Notes under the pieces: generated by a model
Databases searched by the model: none
Told to the model about the DNA's origin: nothing
The model's input: the letters and a program-made list of their open reading frames with translations, nothing else
Source of the DNA: Rhinopithecus roxellana
Lineage: Eukaryota; Chordata; Mammalia; Primates; Cercopithecidae
DNA: 64,000 nucleotides
Direction of reading: 5' to 3'
Assembly (NCBI RefSeq): GCF_007565055.1
Contig: NC_044553.1
Location: 42,769,420 to 42,833,419 of the forward strand
In this document: positions 45,156 to 56,610 of the stretch, piece by piece
Layout: every line of letters begins with the position of its first letter
How positions within the stretch are numbered: the stretch's first letter is position 1
Made by a program: the position numbers and the translations under genes

Positions 45156-45406
45156 TTGTACACTGGCAAACATTTCAGTGCCAAAGCATTCATATTCTAT
45201 AATTTTATGTATCCATTATTCATTTAATGTATATTAACCAGTAATCATGTTCAAGGTAGTTTACTGAGCAATAGATTACTATAGACAAATTTCAGATTCA
45301 CACAAAATTTATATTAATGCATCCTGAAATACATGTTATTTCAAACAAAGACTTTCTAAATAGTTCTACTGGATAAACATTGAAAAATTAAAAAATTAAT
45401 AGGTGG
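45156..45406. other. Unassigned sequence
   Basis: AT-rich; nothing recognised. Confidence 0.4.
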
Positions 45407-45688
45407 GCCAGGTGTGGTGGCTCACGCCTGTAATCCCAGTACTTTGGGAGGCCGAGGCGGGCAGATCACGAGGTCAGCAGATCGAGACCATGGTGAAACC
45501 CCATCTTTACTGAAAATACAAAAATTAGCTGGGCGCGGTGGTGGGCGCCTGTAGTCCCAGCTACTCGGGAGGCTGAGGCAGGAGAATGGCGTGAACCCGG
45601 GAGGCGGAGCTTGCAGTGAGCCGAGATCGCACCACTGCACTCCAGCCTGGGTGACAGAGCGAGACTCCATCTCCAAAAAAAAAAAAAA
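45407..45688 (+). mobile_element. AluY-like with small deletion
   Basis: Reads GAGACCATGGTGAAAC, lacking the usual CCTGGCTAACA. Target-site duplication AAAATTAATAGG is on both sides. Confidence 0.93.
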
Positions 45689-45732
45689 ATTAATAGGATA
45701 TTTGTAATTCTTTTAAAATATTAAGGAAGTTT

Positions 45733-46255
45733 CGCCTGGGCAACATGGCGAGATCCTGTCACTATGAAAAAAAAAATTGTTTTATTTATTTATTTTTGGA
45801 GACAGAGTCTCACTCTGTCACTCAGGCTGGAGTGAAGTGGTGCCATTTCGCCTGACTGCAATCTCCGCCTCCCAGGTTCAAGTGATTCTCCTGCCTCAGC
45901 GTCCCCAGCAGCTGGGACTACAGGTGCCCGCCACCATGCCAGGCTAATTTTTTGTAGTTTTAGTAGATACAGGCTTTTGCCATGTTCCCCAGGCTGGTCT
46001 CGAACTCCTGAGCTCAGCCAATCTGCCCAACTTGGCCTCCCAGAGTGCTGGGATTACAGGCATGAGCTGCTGAGCCTGGCCTAAAAATTTTTTTTTTTAA
46101 TTAGCCGTGCGTGGTGGTGAGCATCTTTAATCCCAGCTGCTTGGGAGACTGGGGTGGGAGAACCGCTTGGACCCAGAAAGTCAAGTCTGTAGTGAGCTGT
46201 GATTGTGCCTTTGCACTCCCAGCCTGGGTAACAGAGTGAGAGACCCTGTCTCAAT
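45733..46255 (+). mobile_element. Old Alu split by a younger Alu
   Basis: Pieces 45733-45778 (CCTGGGCAACATGGCGAG) and 46082-46255 (AATTAGCCGTGCGTGGTGG) are one AluJ-like copy, 5' truncated, with an opposite-strand Alu between them. Confidence 0.85.
45779..46081 (-). mobile_element. Alu (AluS-like) nested in an Alu
   Basis: It sits in the middle A-rich linker of the older copy; its tail is a TTTA repeat. Confidence 0.9.
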
Positions 46256-46259
46256 AAAA

Positions 46260-46850
46260 TAAGATATAAATAAATAAAAATTGAGAAAGTTTACAAGTCA
46301 AGAAAGGGACAAATGTAGCTCTCCATCTTGATCACTGTTTGTCATATGGACTTGACATAACTCTCTGCAACCAACAACCAAAGACTTGAGTTTAATATTA
46401 TCATCATAAGAAGGTCCCTGGTATTTTTTCCTGGACAGCATGGTTTAAAAAATTCATGGTTGTGACATCATATTATAAGGGACATACCTCTAGTGATGCA
46501 TCTGTCTGTAATCTTTGATCCTAAAGGCTTAGTGAGTCATGTACTTCTTATGTGATAGCTGATGAAGCCAATATGGCAAAGTCATGTGGGATTTTTGCCT
46601 TGTTTTGCTCTGCTTTTTACAGCGATGGGAAAAAAAGGCAGATTTTTTTCAGGACATGAATACTGCCAACATAGGCAGACTGCAACACTGTGGGTTGCCT
46701 GAGAAATTTTTTTAAGAACGTGAGAATGAGCAAGATGTGTGCATATTTGTGAATGAAACACAGCAAGGCAGGACTACCTAAGAAACATGACAAGTCTTGG
46801 TGTTAAAATAACAAACTGTAAATATGAAACAATTGGGATTTTATAAAATC
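46260..46850. other. Single-copy-looking sequence
   Basis: No repeat or gene recognised. Confidence 0.45.
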
Positions 46851-46852
46851 TC

Positions 46853-47153
46853 TTTTTTTTTTTTTTTTTTTTGAGACGGAGTCTCGCTCTTGTCACCTAG
46901 GCTGGAGCGCAGTGGCACAATCTCGGCTCACTGCAACCTCCGCCTCCCAGGCTCAAGTGATTCTCCTGCTTCAGCCTCCTGAGTAGCTGGGATTACAGGC
47001 ACCCACCACCACACCTGGCTAATTTTTATACTTTTAGTAGAGAGGGCTTTCGCCATGTTGGTCAGGCTTGGCTCGAACTTCTGACCACAGGTGATGCATC
47101 CGCCTCAGCCTCCCAAAATGCTGGGATTACAAGCATGAGCTACCTTGCCCAGC
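46853..47153 (-). mobile_element. Alu (AluS-like)
   Basis: Flanked by ATAAAATCTCT on both sides (46845-46855, 47156-47166). Confidence 0.92.
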
Positions 47154-47620
47154 CTATAAAATCTCTCTTAAGAAGACAGAAAATGTGCCAATTTTAAGCC
47201 TTTTTGGTTTGTATGTGTGTTTGGAGGGAAAGAGTGGGAACAGGAAGGCAAAATGATAACAACTTTGTACTGTAATATTCCTTTAAGTCTTTCATTTTTT
47301 GGTACACTTGTGTATTTTATAAAGATATTTTCATACCACAAAATTCACCATTTTAATGTGTACCATTTTGTATCTAGTATTCTCACTTTTTAGTATACTT
47401 TAGTATATTCACAGAGTTGTGTAAGCATTACCACTGGCTAATTCCAGACCATCTTCGTCACCCTAGAAAGAAACCCTATACTAGTTAGCAGTCACTCCCT
47501 CTCTTTTCATTTCCTAGGCCCTGGCAACTACTACTCTCTGTCTCTATGAATTTGCCTATTCTGGACATTTCATTTAATATAAATGAAATCACATATGGCC
47601 TTTTGCAACTGGCTACTTTC

Positions 47621-47927
47621 TTTTTTTTATTTTTTTTATTTTTTTGAGACAGAGTCTCGCTATGTCGCCCAGGCTGGAGTGCAGTGTCCGGATCTCAGCT
47701 CACTGCAAGCTCCGCCTCCCGGGTTCACGCCATTCTCCTGCCTCAGCCTCCCGAGTAGCTGGGACTACAGGCGCCAGCCACGTCGCCCGGCTAGCTTTTT
47801 GTATTTTTTAGTAGAGACGGGGTTTCACCGTGTTAGCCAGGATGGTCTCGAACTCCTGACCTCGTGATCCGCCCGTCTCGGCCTCCCAAAGTGCTGGGAT
47901 TACAGGCTTGAGCCACCGCGCCCGGCC
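47621..47927 (-). mobile_element. Young AluY, Old World monkey type (pair member 1)
   Basis: A perfect 17-bp target-site duplication TGCAACTGGCTACTTTC (47604-47620, 47928-47944). It shares rare variants GCGCCAGCCACGTCG and GGCTAGCTTTTTG with the Alu at 49805. Confidence 0.95.
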
Positions 47928-47978
47928 TGCAACTGGCTACTTTCACTTAGAATAATGTTGTCAAGATTCCTCCATGTT

Positions 47979-48285
47979 CTTTTTTTTTTTTTTTTTTTTT
48001 TTTTTGAGGCGGAGTCTCACTCTGTCGCCCAGGCTGGAGTGCAGTGGCGCGATCTCGGCTCACTGCAAGCTCTGCCTCCCGGGTTCACGCCATTCTCCTG
48101 CCTCAGCCTCCGGAGTAGCTGGGACTACAGGCGCCCGCCACCACGTCCGGCTAATTTTTTGTATTTTTAGTAGAGATGGGGTTTCATCGTGTTAGCCAGG
48201 GTGGTCTCGATCTCCTGACCTCGTGATCTGCCCGCCTCAGCCGCCCAAAGGGCTGGGGTTACAGGCGTGAGCCACCGCGCCTGGC
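47979..48285 (-). mobile_element. AluY-like
   Basis: Target-site duplication CCTCCATGTT on both sides. It lacks the monkey-type variants of its neighbour, so it belongs to an older AluY set. Confidence 0.92.
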
Positions 48286-48369
48286 CTCCATGTTATATAT
48301 ATATTAGTACTTCATTTATTTTACGGGTCAATAATATTCCGTTGGATAGATATACCAGTACATTAATTT

Positions 48370-49800
48370 CTTAAATTTTTAAATTTTATTTTCGAACTCA
48401 CAGAAGAGGTACAGGAAAAAAAAAAGGACTTAAGTATATCCTTCACTTGGATAAATAAGTAAACATTTTGCTTCAATTACTTATTTGTTTGCCTTCTCTG
48501 TTTTCCTCCCTGTCTGCACACTCACACATTATTATTATTATTATTGCCATTGTTATTATTTTCTGAACCTTCATGCCTTTCTACTTGTAATAATTCAGTG
48601 TATATTTCCTAAAGACGAAATGGTCTCTTACACAGTCATAGAACAATAACAAAATTAAGGAAATTTAACACAAGTTGAAATACTTTTATCTAACTTGCTG
48701 ATCATATCTAAATTCATCAATAGTTCCAGTAATGTCCTTGAATGTCAGTTTTTTCTCCCCCGATCAAAGATCCACATTGTATTTAACTGTCATGTTCTTT
48801 CATCTGGAATAGTCCCTCAACCTTCTCTTGTCATTCGTGACACTGATATTTTTAGAATACAGGCCTGTCGTTATTATAGGGTGACACTCAGCTTGGGTTT
48901 TTCTGATGTTTTTTCACGATTAGATTAAGGTTGATGTGTTTTAGGCAGGAATAACGCATAATAATGAAGCTTTGTCCCACTCAGCGCACCACCTCAGGAG
49001 GCACATGAAATCCATTTGTTATATTATTGGTGATGTTAACTTTGATCAGTTGGTTAATGTGATGTCCTCTATGTTTCTCTACTGTAAAGTTACCATCACT
49101 ATAAAGTTAATAAGTGCTCTCTGGGAAAAGACTTTGAAACTATGAAATATCCCATTCTGCATTAAACTTTTATCCACTATTTTTTTTTGCATCCTTTGAT
49201 GATTCCTACCTGAATTAGTTATCAGTATTACAGCTGCAAAATGGTCATTTCTAACTCTAGCATTCCTTTTACATTTCTTGTTTGGCATTCTACTTTCTCT
49301 TTTTCTCTATCAAAATGGACGTATGCATTCATTATTTTATTCAGTGGGTTATAATGGATTACTTGTTATTCATTCTGATAATCAGTTTGTTCCAGAATTG
49401 GCTAGAAGGAGTCCCTTCAGCTGACGTTGGTGATCTTTTGAACATGTACCATAGTTTCTTGAGCTCTTCCTTACTTTCTGACACAACAAAATGTTCCAGG
49501 TTCCAATACTTTTCTCTGCTCCAGCCCTGGAATTAGCAATTTCCGGAAACTAAGGAGTCCTGAGGACTAGTATTTAGAACACAGATTCTGGGTGCTTAGT
49601 GTGCTCATTACCACTGCAGTGTCACTAATTATAGGCTTTTTCTGGGAAATAAAATGAAAGTTTCCTATGGTTCAACTATATATGTTTATTTATTTACATG
49701 TATTCACATGCATATATAATGAATTCATATTATTCAATATATATGGATGCCTCTAATTCCAAATCAGTTTCACATGGTTCTTCCTCACCTTCATCCTTCC
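48370..49800 (-). mobile_element. Old L1M-group terminal region
   Basis: Word order matches the long minus-oriented L1M/L1ME tail (CTTCAATTACTTATTTG, AGTGTATATTTCCTAAAGACG, GTGATGTTAACTTTGATCAGTTGG, CAGCCCTGGAATTAGC). The first window bases and 935-1395 are of the same type. Confidence 0.6.
48527..48547 (+). repeat. (ATT)n microsatellite
   Basis: About six ATT units. Confidence 0.9.
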
Positions 49801-49802
49801 AC

Positions 49803-49804
<2 letters not shown>

Positions 49805-49836
<32 letters not shown>

Positions 49837-50116
49837 AGACGGAGTCTCGCTCTGTCGCCCGAGCTGGAGTGCAGTGGCCAGATCTCAGCTCACTGCAAGC
49901 TCCGCCTCCCGGGTTTACGCCATTCTCCTGCCTCAGCCTCCCGAGTAGCTGGGACTACAGGCGCCAGCCACGTCGCCCGGCTAGCTTTTTGTATTTTTTA
50001 GTAGAGACGGGGTTTCACCGTGTTAGCCAGGATGGTCTCGAACTCCTGACCTCGTGATCCGCCCGTCTCGGCCTCCCAAAGTGCTGGGATTACAGGCTTG
50101 AGCCACCGCGCCCGGC
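49805..50116 (-). mobile_element. Young AluY, Old World monkey type (pair member 2)
   Basis: Target-site duplication TCCTTCCACGTTTTT on both sides. From CATTCTCCTG to its 5' end it is identical, over about 195 bp, to the Alu at 47621. Confidence 0.95.
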
Positions 50117-50698
50117 CTTCCTTCCACGTTTTTATCTTTCTTCTCCCACAGGGAGAACTCTGCTTCCCAGAGTTCCCATTTTTATTATGGCTTTTGTTAT
50201 AAACGAAATGTGAAAGGACATGTTTCATTTCTAATTTCAAAATTATATTAACATTATATGCAAAGTATAAGCATGTGTATGCATGCACAATTTGAGAGTA
50301 TATGGTTACTCATTTAAATGAATTCTGATATTTTTAGAATATCAGAATATCAATATGCTTACACAACTCTGTAAATATACTAGTTAGGCCCCTTACACAA
50401 AAATATCCTCCTCATCCCATGTCATCCCACAATTGTAGCTTCATTCTTTTGGATTGTAAAATTGCTTTGGTGTTTAAGAGTTATCTATTAAAATGTAAAT
50501 TACCTAGCTTTAACAGCTTAATAATCAGTTAATATCTGAAAGGAATTAGTAGATAGCTTTGTGAGACTGAGCTGGAGGGTACTGAAGGTGAAGGCTGACA
50601 CAGAGAGAGGATTGAAGGAAGTTAGGGAGGGTTGACTAGTACAAATGTTAACTTTTTGTAGTTATAAATTTTCTTTTATGCATAAATTGATCATAATA
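50117..50698. other. Mostly unassigned, with a perfect hairpin
   Basis: The first part may continue the L1M tail. An 11-bp perfect inverted repeat lies at 50322-50348. Confidence 0.4.
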
Positions 50699-51312
50699 CA
50701 GGTTGAACTTCTGTAATCCAAAAATCTGAAATCCAAAATGCTCAAAAATCTGAAACTTGTTGGGTGCCGACACCACAGGTGGAAAATTTCACACCTCAAC
50801 TCATGTGATGGGTTGTAGTCAAAATTCAGGTACATAACACAGTTTATTTCTGTAGATAATGTGTTGAAAATATTGCATATAAGGGCTGGGTGCGGTAGCT
50901 CACGCCTGTAATCCGAGCACTTTGGGAGGCCAAGGCGGGTGGATCACTTTCACCATGTTGGCCAGACCATCATGGTGGAACCTCATCTCTACTAAAATAC
51001 AAAAATTAGCTGGGCATGGTGGTGCGCACCTGTAATCCCAGCTACTCAGGAGACTGAGTCAGGAGAATCACTTGAACCCAGGAGGTGGAGGCTGCAGTGA
51101 GCAGAGATTGTGCCACTGCACTCCAGCCTACGGGACAGAGCAGACTCCATCTCAAAACAAAACAAAACAAAAAGCTCTATACAATTATTGCAGGTCCCAT
51201 CTCTAAGATATCTCATTATGTATATACAAACATTCTAAACATAAAAAAAAATCCCAAATCTGAAACACTTCTGGTCCCAAGCATTTTGGATAGCGGATAC
51301 TTGACCTGTATG
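50699..51312 (+). mobile_element. Tigger-derived MITE-like element, split by an Alu
   Basis: Ends are complementary (TACAGGTTGAACTTCTGTAATCC at the left, GGATAGCGGATACTTGACCTGTA at the right) with TA at the borders. The interior AAAATCTGAAATCCAAAATGC and CTGAAACACTTCTGGTCCC is of MER2/Tigger type. Confidence 0.8.
50885..51172 (+). mobile_element. Alu with scrambled left arm
   Basis: After GGATCACTT it reads TCACCATGTTGGCCAGACC, a short inverted-looking segment, before returning to Alu sequence. Confidence 0.88.
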
Positions 51313-51834
51313 AATAGATATGTCAACATGGGCTATCTTCCTCTTTAAATAGTTCTTCAAATATACCCTTTGATAAAATTTATACTTTTCTCCATAAAAG
51401 TCTTGCATATTTGGTATGATATATTCTTAATTCTTAATTATTGTTGGTATAGTAAACTACATCTTTTTGGTTGTTTGTTGCTGATACATAGTAACTCTGT
51501 TACACTTGTATTTTGATCTTATACCCAACTATCTTTCTTAACTCCTGTATTTGGAATGATAGTTTATCTGTTCCTTGGATTTCTGATGTAGACAATAACA
51601 CTATATACATGTAATGGCGATTTTGTTTCTTCCCTTGCAGTTCTACCCACAGACCCATATGATGCTATCTGGCTTATCCAGTACATTGTTGAATAGGAGT
51701 GCAACAGCAAGCATCTTCGACGCTACCCTAACTTAAGTATGTTTGCTATAGGTATTTGATGGATATTTTATCAGGTTAAAATATGTGATTAGTTTGCCCA
51801 GAGATTTTTCTTTTTTAAAATAATGAATACTGGC

Positions 51835-52142
51835 CAGGTGCAGTGATTCAAGACTATAATCCCAGTATTTTGGGAGCCCAAGGTGGGAGGATGGCTTGAA
51901 CCCAGAGACCAGACTGGGCAACAAAGTGAGACCCCATCTCTACAAAAAAGAATTAACAATTAGCTGGACATGGTGGTGCATGCCTGTAGTCCCAATTATC
52001 TGGGAGGCTGAGGTGGGAGGATCACCTGAGCCTGGGAGGCAGAGGTTGCAGTGAGCCATCATTGTGTCATTGTATTCCAGTCTGGGCAACAAAGCGAGAC
52101 CTTGTTGCATTCCAGTCTGGGCAACAAAGCAAGACCTTGTCT
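51835..52142 (+). mobile_element. Alu (AluJ-like) with tandem duplication
   Basis: The 3' end carries a tandem copy of about 34 bp (CATTCCAGTCTGGGCAACAA at 52072-52092 and 52107-52127). Confidence 0.9.
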
Positions 52143-52199
52143 AATAATAACAGTAGGTTCTAGTACAATTTTATCAAATACTTTCCTACTTCTATTTAT

Positions 52200-52495
52200 T
52201 TATTTACTTATTTGAGACAGAGTCTTGCTCTGTTACCCAGGCTGGAGTGCAATGGCACAATCTGGGCTCACTGCAACCTCTGTCTCCCAGGTTCAAGCCA
52301 TTCTCCTGCCTCAGCCTCCCAAGTAGCTGGCATTACAGGCTTCTGCCACCACGCCCGGCTAATTTTTTGTATTTTTAGTAGAGATGGCATTTTGCCATGT
52401 TGGTCAGGCTGCTCTCGAACTCCTGACCTCAAATGATCCACCCCCCTCAGCCTCCCAAAGTGCTGGGATTACAGGCATGAGCCACCATGCCCAGC
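52200..52495 (-). mobile_element. Alu (AluS-like)
   Basis: The tail is a TTTA repeat. Target-site duplication CCTACTTCT is on both sides. Confidence 0.92.
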
Positions 52496-52828
52496 CCCTA
52501 CTTCTTTTTAAACATTCATATAGTTTTTATTCATTGGATTACAATTAATGAAATTTCTGATGTCAAAACACTTATTTCCCGGGATAAATAATACTTGGTA
52601 ATACTTTATTTCCACATGCTAATATTATATTTAGGACTTTTGTATTTATGATCATAAGTGAAATTAGTCTATAATTTATCTTTGCTGTTCTTTGCCCATT
52701 GTTGGTGTTAACTGTACCATCTTAAAATAATTTGTCTAGTTTTTTTCTATTTTTTGTAACAGTTTATATAAAATAGAGAATATTTGTGTCTTGAAGATTT
52801 GTGATTTGTTAGAAATTGCTGTTAAATG

Positions 52829-52940
52829 GCCACGTGCTATGGCTCATGCTTATAATCCCAGCACTTTGGGAGGCTGAGGTGGGAGGATCACTTGAGGCCA
52901 GGAGCTCACGACTAGCCTGGGCTAGTCTCTTCTTAAAAAA
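52829..52940 (+). mobile_element. Alu left monomer (FLAM-like)
   Basis: A single arm, ending in a short A tail before L1 sequence. Confidence 0.8.
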
Positions 52941-52945
52941 AGTAA

Positions 52946-53512
52946 GACCTTAACAGTAACAAGTTCTGAAATTGAGGCAGTAATAAATAGCCTACCAACC
53001 AAAAAAAGTCCAAGACCAAGTGGATTCACAGCTGAATTCTACCAGAGATACAAAGAGGAGCTGGTACCATTCCTTCTGAAACCATTCCAAACTATTGAAA
53101 AGGAGGGACTCCTCACTAACTCATTTTATGAAGCCAAGTATCATCCTGAAGCCAAAACCTGGCAGAGATGCAACAAAAAAAGAAAACTTCAGGCCAATAT
53201 CTCTGATGAACATCGATGAAAACCCTCAATAAAATACTGGCAAACCAAATCCAGCAGCACATCAAAAAGCTTATCCACCATGATCAAGTCAGCTTCATTC
53301 CTGGGATGCAAGGCTGGTTGAACATATGCAAATCAATAAACGTAATCCAGCATATAAACAGATACCACATGATTATCTCAATAGATGCAGAAAAGGCCTT
53401 CGATAAAATTCAACATCACTTCATGTTAAAAACTCTCAATAAAACTAGATATTGATGTAACATATCGCAAAATAATAAGAGCTATTTATGACAAACCCAC
53501 AGCCAATACCTA
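52946..53512 (+). mobile_element. L1 reverse transcriptase fragment
   Basis: About 565 bp of ORF2. The segment 53216-53455 reads SIDAEKAFDKIQHHFM and GMQGWLN, conserved reverse transcriptase motifs. It matches the same region of the L1 at 6838-7372. It lacks a 3' UTR and tail, so it is not a simple insertion. Confidence 0.85.
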
Positions 53513-53518
53513 TTAACT

Positions 53519-53819
53519 TTTTTTTTTTTTTTTTTTTTTGAGACAGAGTCTCACTTTTTCGCCTGGGCTGGAGTGCAGTGGCAAGATCTTGGCTCACTGT
53601 AAGCTCTGCCTCTAGGGTTCATGCCATTCCCTGCTTCAGCCTCCCGAGTAGCTGGGACTATAGGCGCCCGCCACCATGTCCGGCTAATTTTTTCTATTTT
53701 TAGTAGAGACGAGGTTTCACCATCTTGGCCAAGCTGGTCTCGATCTCCTGACCTTGTGATCCACCTGCGTCAGCCTCCCAAAGTGCTGGGATGACAGGCA
53801 ATGAGCCACCACACCCGGC
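53519..53819 (-). mobile_element. AluY-like
   Basis: A full Alu truncating the L1 fragment on its 3' side. Confidence 0.92.
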
Positions 53820-53872
53820 CTCAATTAGGATATTTTTCAGGTCATACATGTTGCAGCATGTATCAGAACTTC

Positions 53873-54165
53873 ATTTTTTTTGAGAGAGAGACTTGCTCTG
53901 TCGCCCAGGCTGGAGTGCAGTGGCGCGATCTCGGCTCACTGCAAGCTCCACCTCCTGGGTTCACGCGATTCTCCTGCCTCAGCCTCCCAAGTAGCTGGCA
54001 CTACAGGTGCCCGCCACCACGCCCGGCTAATTTTTTGTATTTTTAGTAGAGACAGGGTTTCACCCTGTTAGCCAGGATAGGATGGTCTTGATCTCCTGAT
54101 CTCGTGATCCGCCTGCCTCGGCCTCCCAAAGTGCTGGGATTACAGGCGTGAGCCACTGCACCTGG
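53873..54165 (-). mobile_element. AluY-like
   Basis: Target-site duplication AACTTCATTT on both sides. It has a small GATAGGATGG echo. Confidence 0.92.
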
Positions 54166-54749
54166 CCATAACTTCATTTCTTTTTTATGGCTGAATAATA
54201 TTTCATTGTATGGGTATACTGCATTTTGTTTATCCATTAATCTATTGATAAATACCTGAGTTTCTTCTACCTTTTGCTTATTTGTGTATATACCTAAGAG
54301 TTGAATTGCAGGGTCATATGGTAAGTATTTATTTACGTTTTTGAGGAACCCAAACTGTTTTCCACTGTGGTGCACCATCTTACATTTCCATAAGCAATGT
54401 ATGTTAGCACATTTTTACCAACACATTTTTCTTTTCTTTTTTAAAAATTATAGCCCTCCTAATGAATATGAAATAGTATTTCATTATAGTTTTGATTTGT
54501 ATTTCCCTAATAATTAAGCATATTGAGCACCTTTTCATGTGTTTATTGGTCATCTGTATATCTTCTTTGAAAAAAATTTTAATTCAACTCCTTTGCCCTT
54601 TTTTCAGTTGGGTTGTTGGTGTTTTTGTTGTTGAGTTTTAGAAGTTCTTTACATACTTTTTAAACCATTATCCTATATGATTTGCTATTTCTCCCATTTT
54701 GTAGATTGTCTTATTTTCTTGATGGTATCATTTGACGCATGTAAGTTTT

Positions 54750-54756
<7 letters not shown>

Positions 54757-54781
<25 letters not shown>

Positions 54782-54902
54782 GAGACGGAGTCTCACTCTG
54801 TCGCCCAGTCTGGAGTGCAGTGACATGATCTCGGTTCACTGCAAGCTCTGCCTCCTGGGTTCACACCATTCTCCTGCCTCAGCCTCCTGAGTAGCTGGGA
54901 TA
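54757..54902 (-). mobile_element. 5'-truncated Alu
   Basis: Only the 3' arm remains, ending GTAGCTGGGATAAAAATC. Confidence 0.9.
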
Positions 54903-55188
54903 AAAATCAATCGGTCACAGATAGATGGGTTCAGTTCTGGTCTCTCAATTCTATTCCATTGGTCTATATGTCTATCCTGATGCCATTACTAATCACTTAA
55001 GTGGTATTTTTTGGTCACTTTAGCTCTGCAGTAAGTTTTCACATTGGGAAGCGTGAATTCTCTTTGTTCTTTTTCAAGATTGTGTAGGCTATTTGGGGTC
55101 CCTTCCAATTCCATATCAATTTGAGGAGTGGCTTTTCTATTTCCCTACAAAAAAAGCTGTTGGAATTTTGATACGGATTGCAGTTAAA

Positions 55189-55189
<1 letters not shown>

Positions 55190-55237
<48 letters not shown>

Positions 55238-55516
55238 AGATGGAGTCTTGCTCTGTTGCTCAGGCTGGAGTGCAGTGGCGCAATCTTGGCTCACTGCAAG
55301 CTTTGCCTTCTGGGTTCACACCATTCTCCTGCCTCAGCCTCCCGAGTAGCTGGGACTACAGGCGCCCTCCACCACACCCGAATAATTTTTTGTGTTTTTA
55401 GTAGAGACAGGGTTTCACCATGTTAGCCAGGATGGTCTCGATCTCCTGACCTCATGATCAGCCCACCTCGGCTGCCCAAAGTGTTGGGATTACAGGTGTC
55501 AGCTGTGACACCCGGC
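55190..55516 (-). mobile_element. AluY-like with very long T run
   Basis: The tail complement is about 45 uninterrupted Ts (55191-55236), the longest homopolymer in the window. Confidence 0.93.
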
Positions 55517-55983
55517 AATGAAATCTCAATACTCTTAAGTTTTCCTATACATGAACATAGTATGTCTTTGCATGTATTTAAGTCTTTAATTTCTGCCAGC
55601 AGTGTTTTGTAGTCCATAGTGTACAATTTAACCAAGTCACCTCCTTGGTTAAATTTATGCTTATTTAATTCTCTTAGATGCTATTGTAAATGAGATTGCT
55701 CTCTTAATTTCCTTTTCAGATTGTTCATTCCAAGTTTATAGAAATGAGACTGAGTTTTGTGTGTTGATCTTGTTCCCTGCAACTTTGTTCGATTCCAGGT
55801 CATTATATTTTAAGAGCATGTATTGTAAACAACCTATAGCAAGATTTTTTATCCAACCTTTAAAGGGGCAGTATTTGCTTTGTTTGTAACTACAGATATT
55901 AATTGTGCTTTTCCTACCGTATTACTTTTTCCTTTTTGCTCAGGATTATTTTTGCTTTTTTAACTTTTCCTGTCTTCTATTTT

Positions 55984-56296
55984 TCTTTTTTTTTTTTTTT
56001 TTCCACTTTTATTTGAGGCAGAGTCTCACTCTGTCATCCAGGCTGGAGAGCAATGGTGCAATCTCGGCTCACTGCAACCTCCGCCTCTCAGGTTCAAGCA
56101 ATTTTCCTGCCTCAGCCTCCTGAGTAGCTGGAATTACAGGTGCTCCCCACTGTGCCTGGCTAATTTTTGTATTTTTAGTAGAGACGGGGTTTCACCATGT
56201 TGGCCAGGCTGGTCTCAAACTCCTGACCTCAAGTGATGCACCTGCCTCAGCCTCCCAAAGTACTGGGATTACAGGTGTAAGTCACCATGTCTGTCC
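55984..56296 (-). mobile_element. Alu (AluS-like)
   Basis: Directly followed by another same-strand Alu. Confidence 0.92.
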
Positions 56297-56301
56297 CTGC
56301 C

Positions 56302-56610
56302 TTTTTTTTTTTTTTTTTTTTTTTTATACACAGTCCCGCTCTGTCACCTAGGCTGGAGTGCAGTGGCACAATCTTGGCTCACTGCAACCTTCGCCTCCTG
56401 GGTTCAAGTGATTCTCCTGCCTTAGTCTCCTGAGTAGCTGGGACTACAGGTGTGCATCACCACACCCTGCTAATTTCTGTATTTTTTTTTTTAGCAGAGA
56501 TGGGGTTTTGCCGTGTTGGCCAGGCTGGTCTCAAACTCCTGACCTCAGGTGATCTGCCCACCTCGGCCTCCCAAGTGCTGGGATTACAGGTGTAAGTCAC
56601 TTTGCCCAGC
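56302..56610 (-). mobile_element. Alu (AluS-like)
   Basis: The second member of a back-to-back pair; the middle linker has a 10-T run. Confidence 0.92.

Larger units (their letters stand above)
47290..48370 (-). mobile_element. Old L1M, minus, with two Alus
   Basis: Words include CCATTTTAATGTGTACCATTTTG, TTGCCTATTCTGGACATTTC and TAGAATAATGTTGTCAAGATTC. Confidence 0.78.
51320..52825 (-). mobile_element. Old L1M ORF2, minus, with two Alus
   Basis: Words include GTTGCTGATACATAGTAACTC, TTGAATAGGAGTGCAACAG and TTTGCTGTTCTTTGCCC on the complement of ORF2. Confidence 0.65.
53820..55980 (-). mobile_element. Old L1M ORF2, minus, with three Alus
   Basis: Complement ORF2 words run in order (GCTGAATAATATTTCATTG, GGTCATATGGTAAGTATT, TTTGATTTGTATTTCCC, GGTCTATATGTCTATCC, CAGTGTTTTGTAGTCC). 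Confidence 0.8.

Noticed and set aside
47583..50057. Alu-derived open frames rich in FFFETESRSVAQAGVQW-type sequence
   Set aside because: Standard translation of minus-oriented Alus; seen at most Alu copies in the window.
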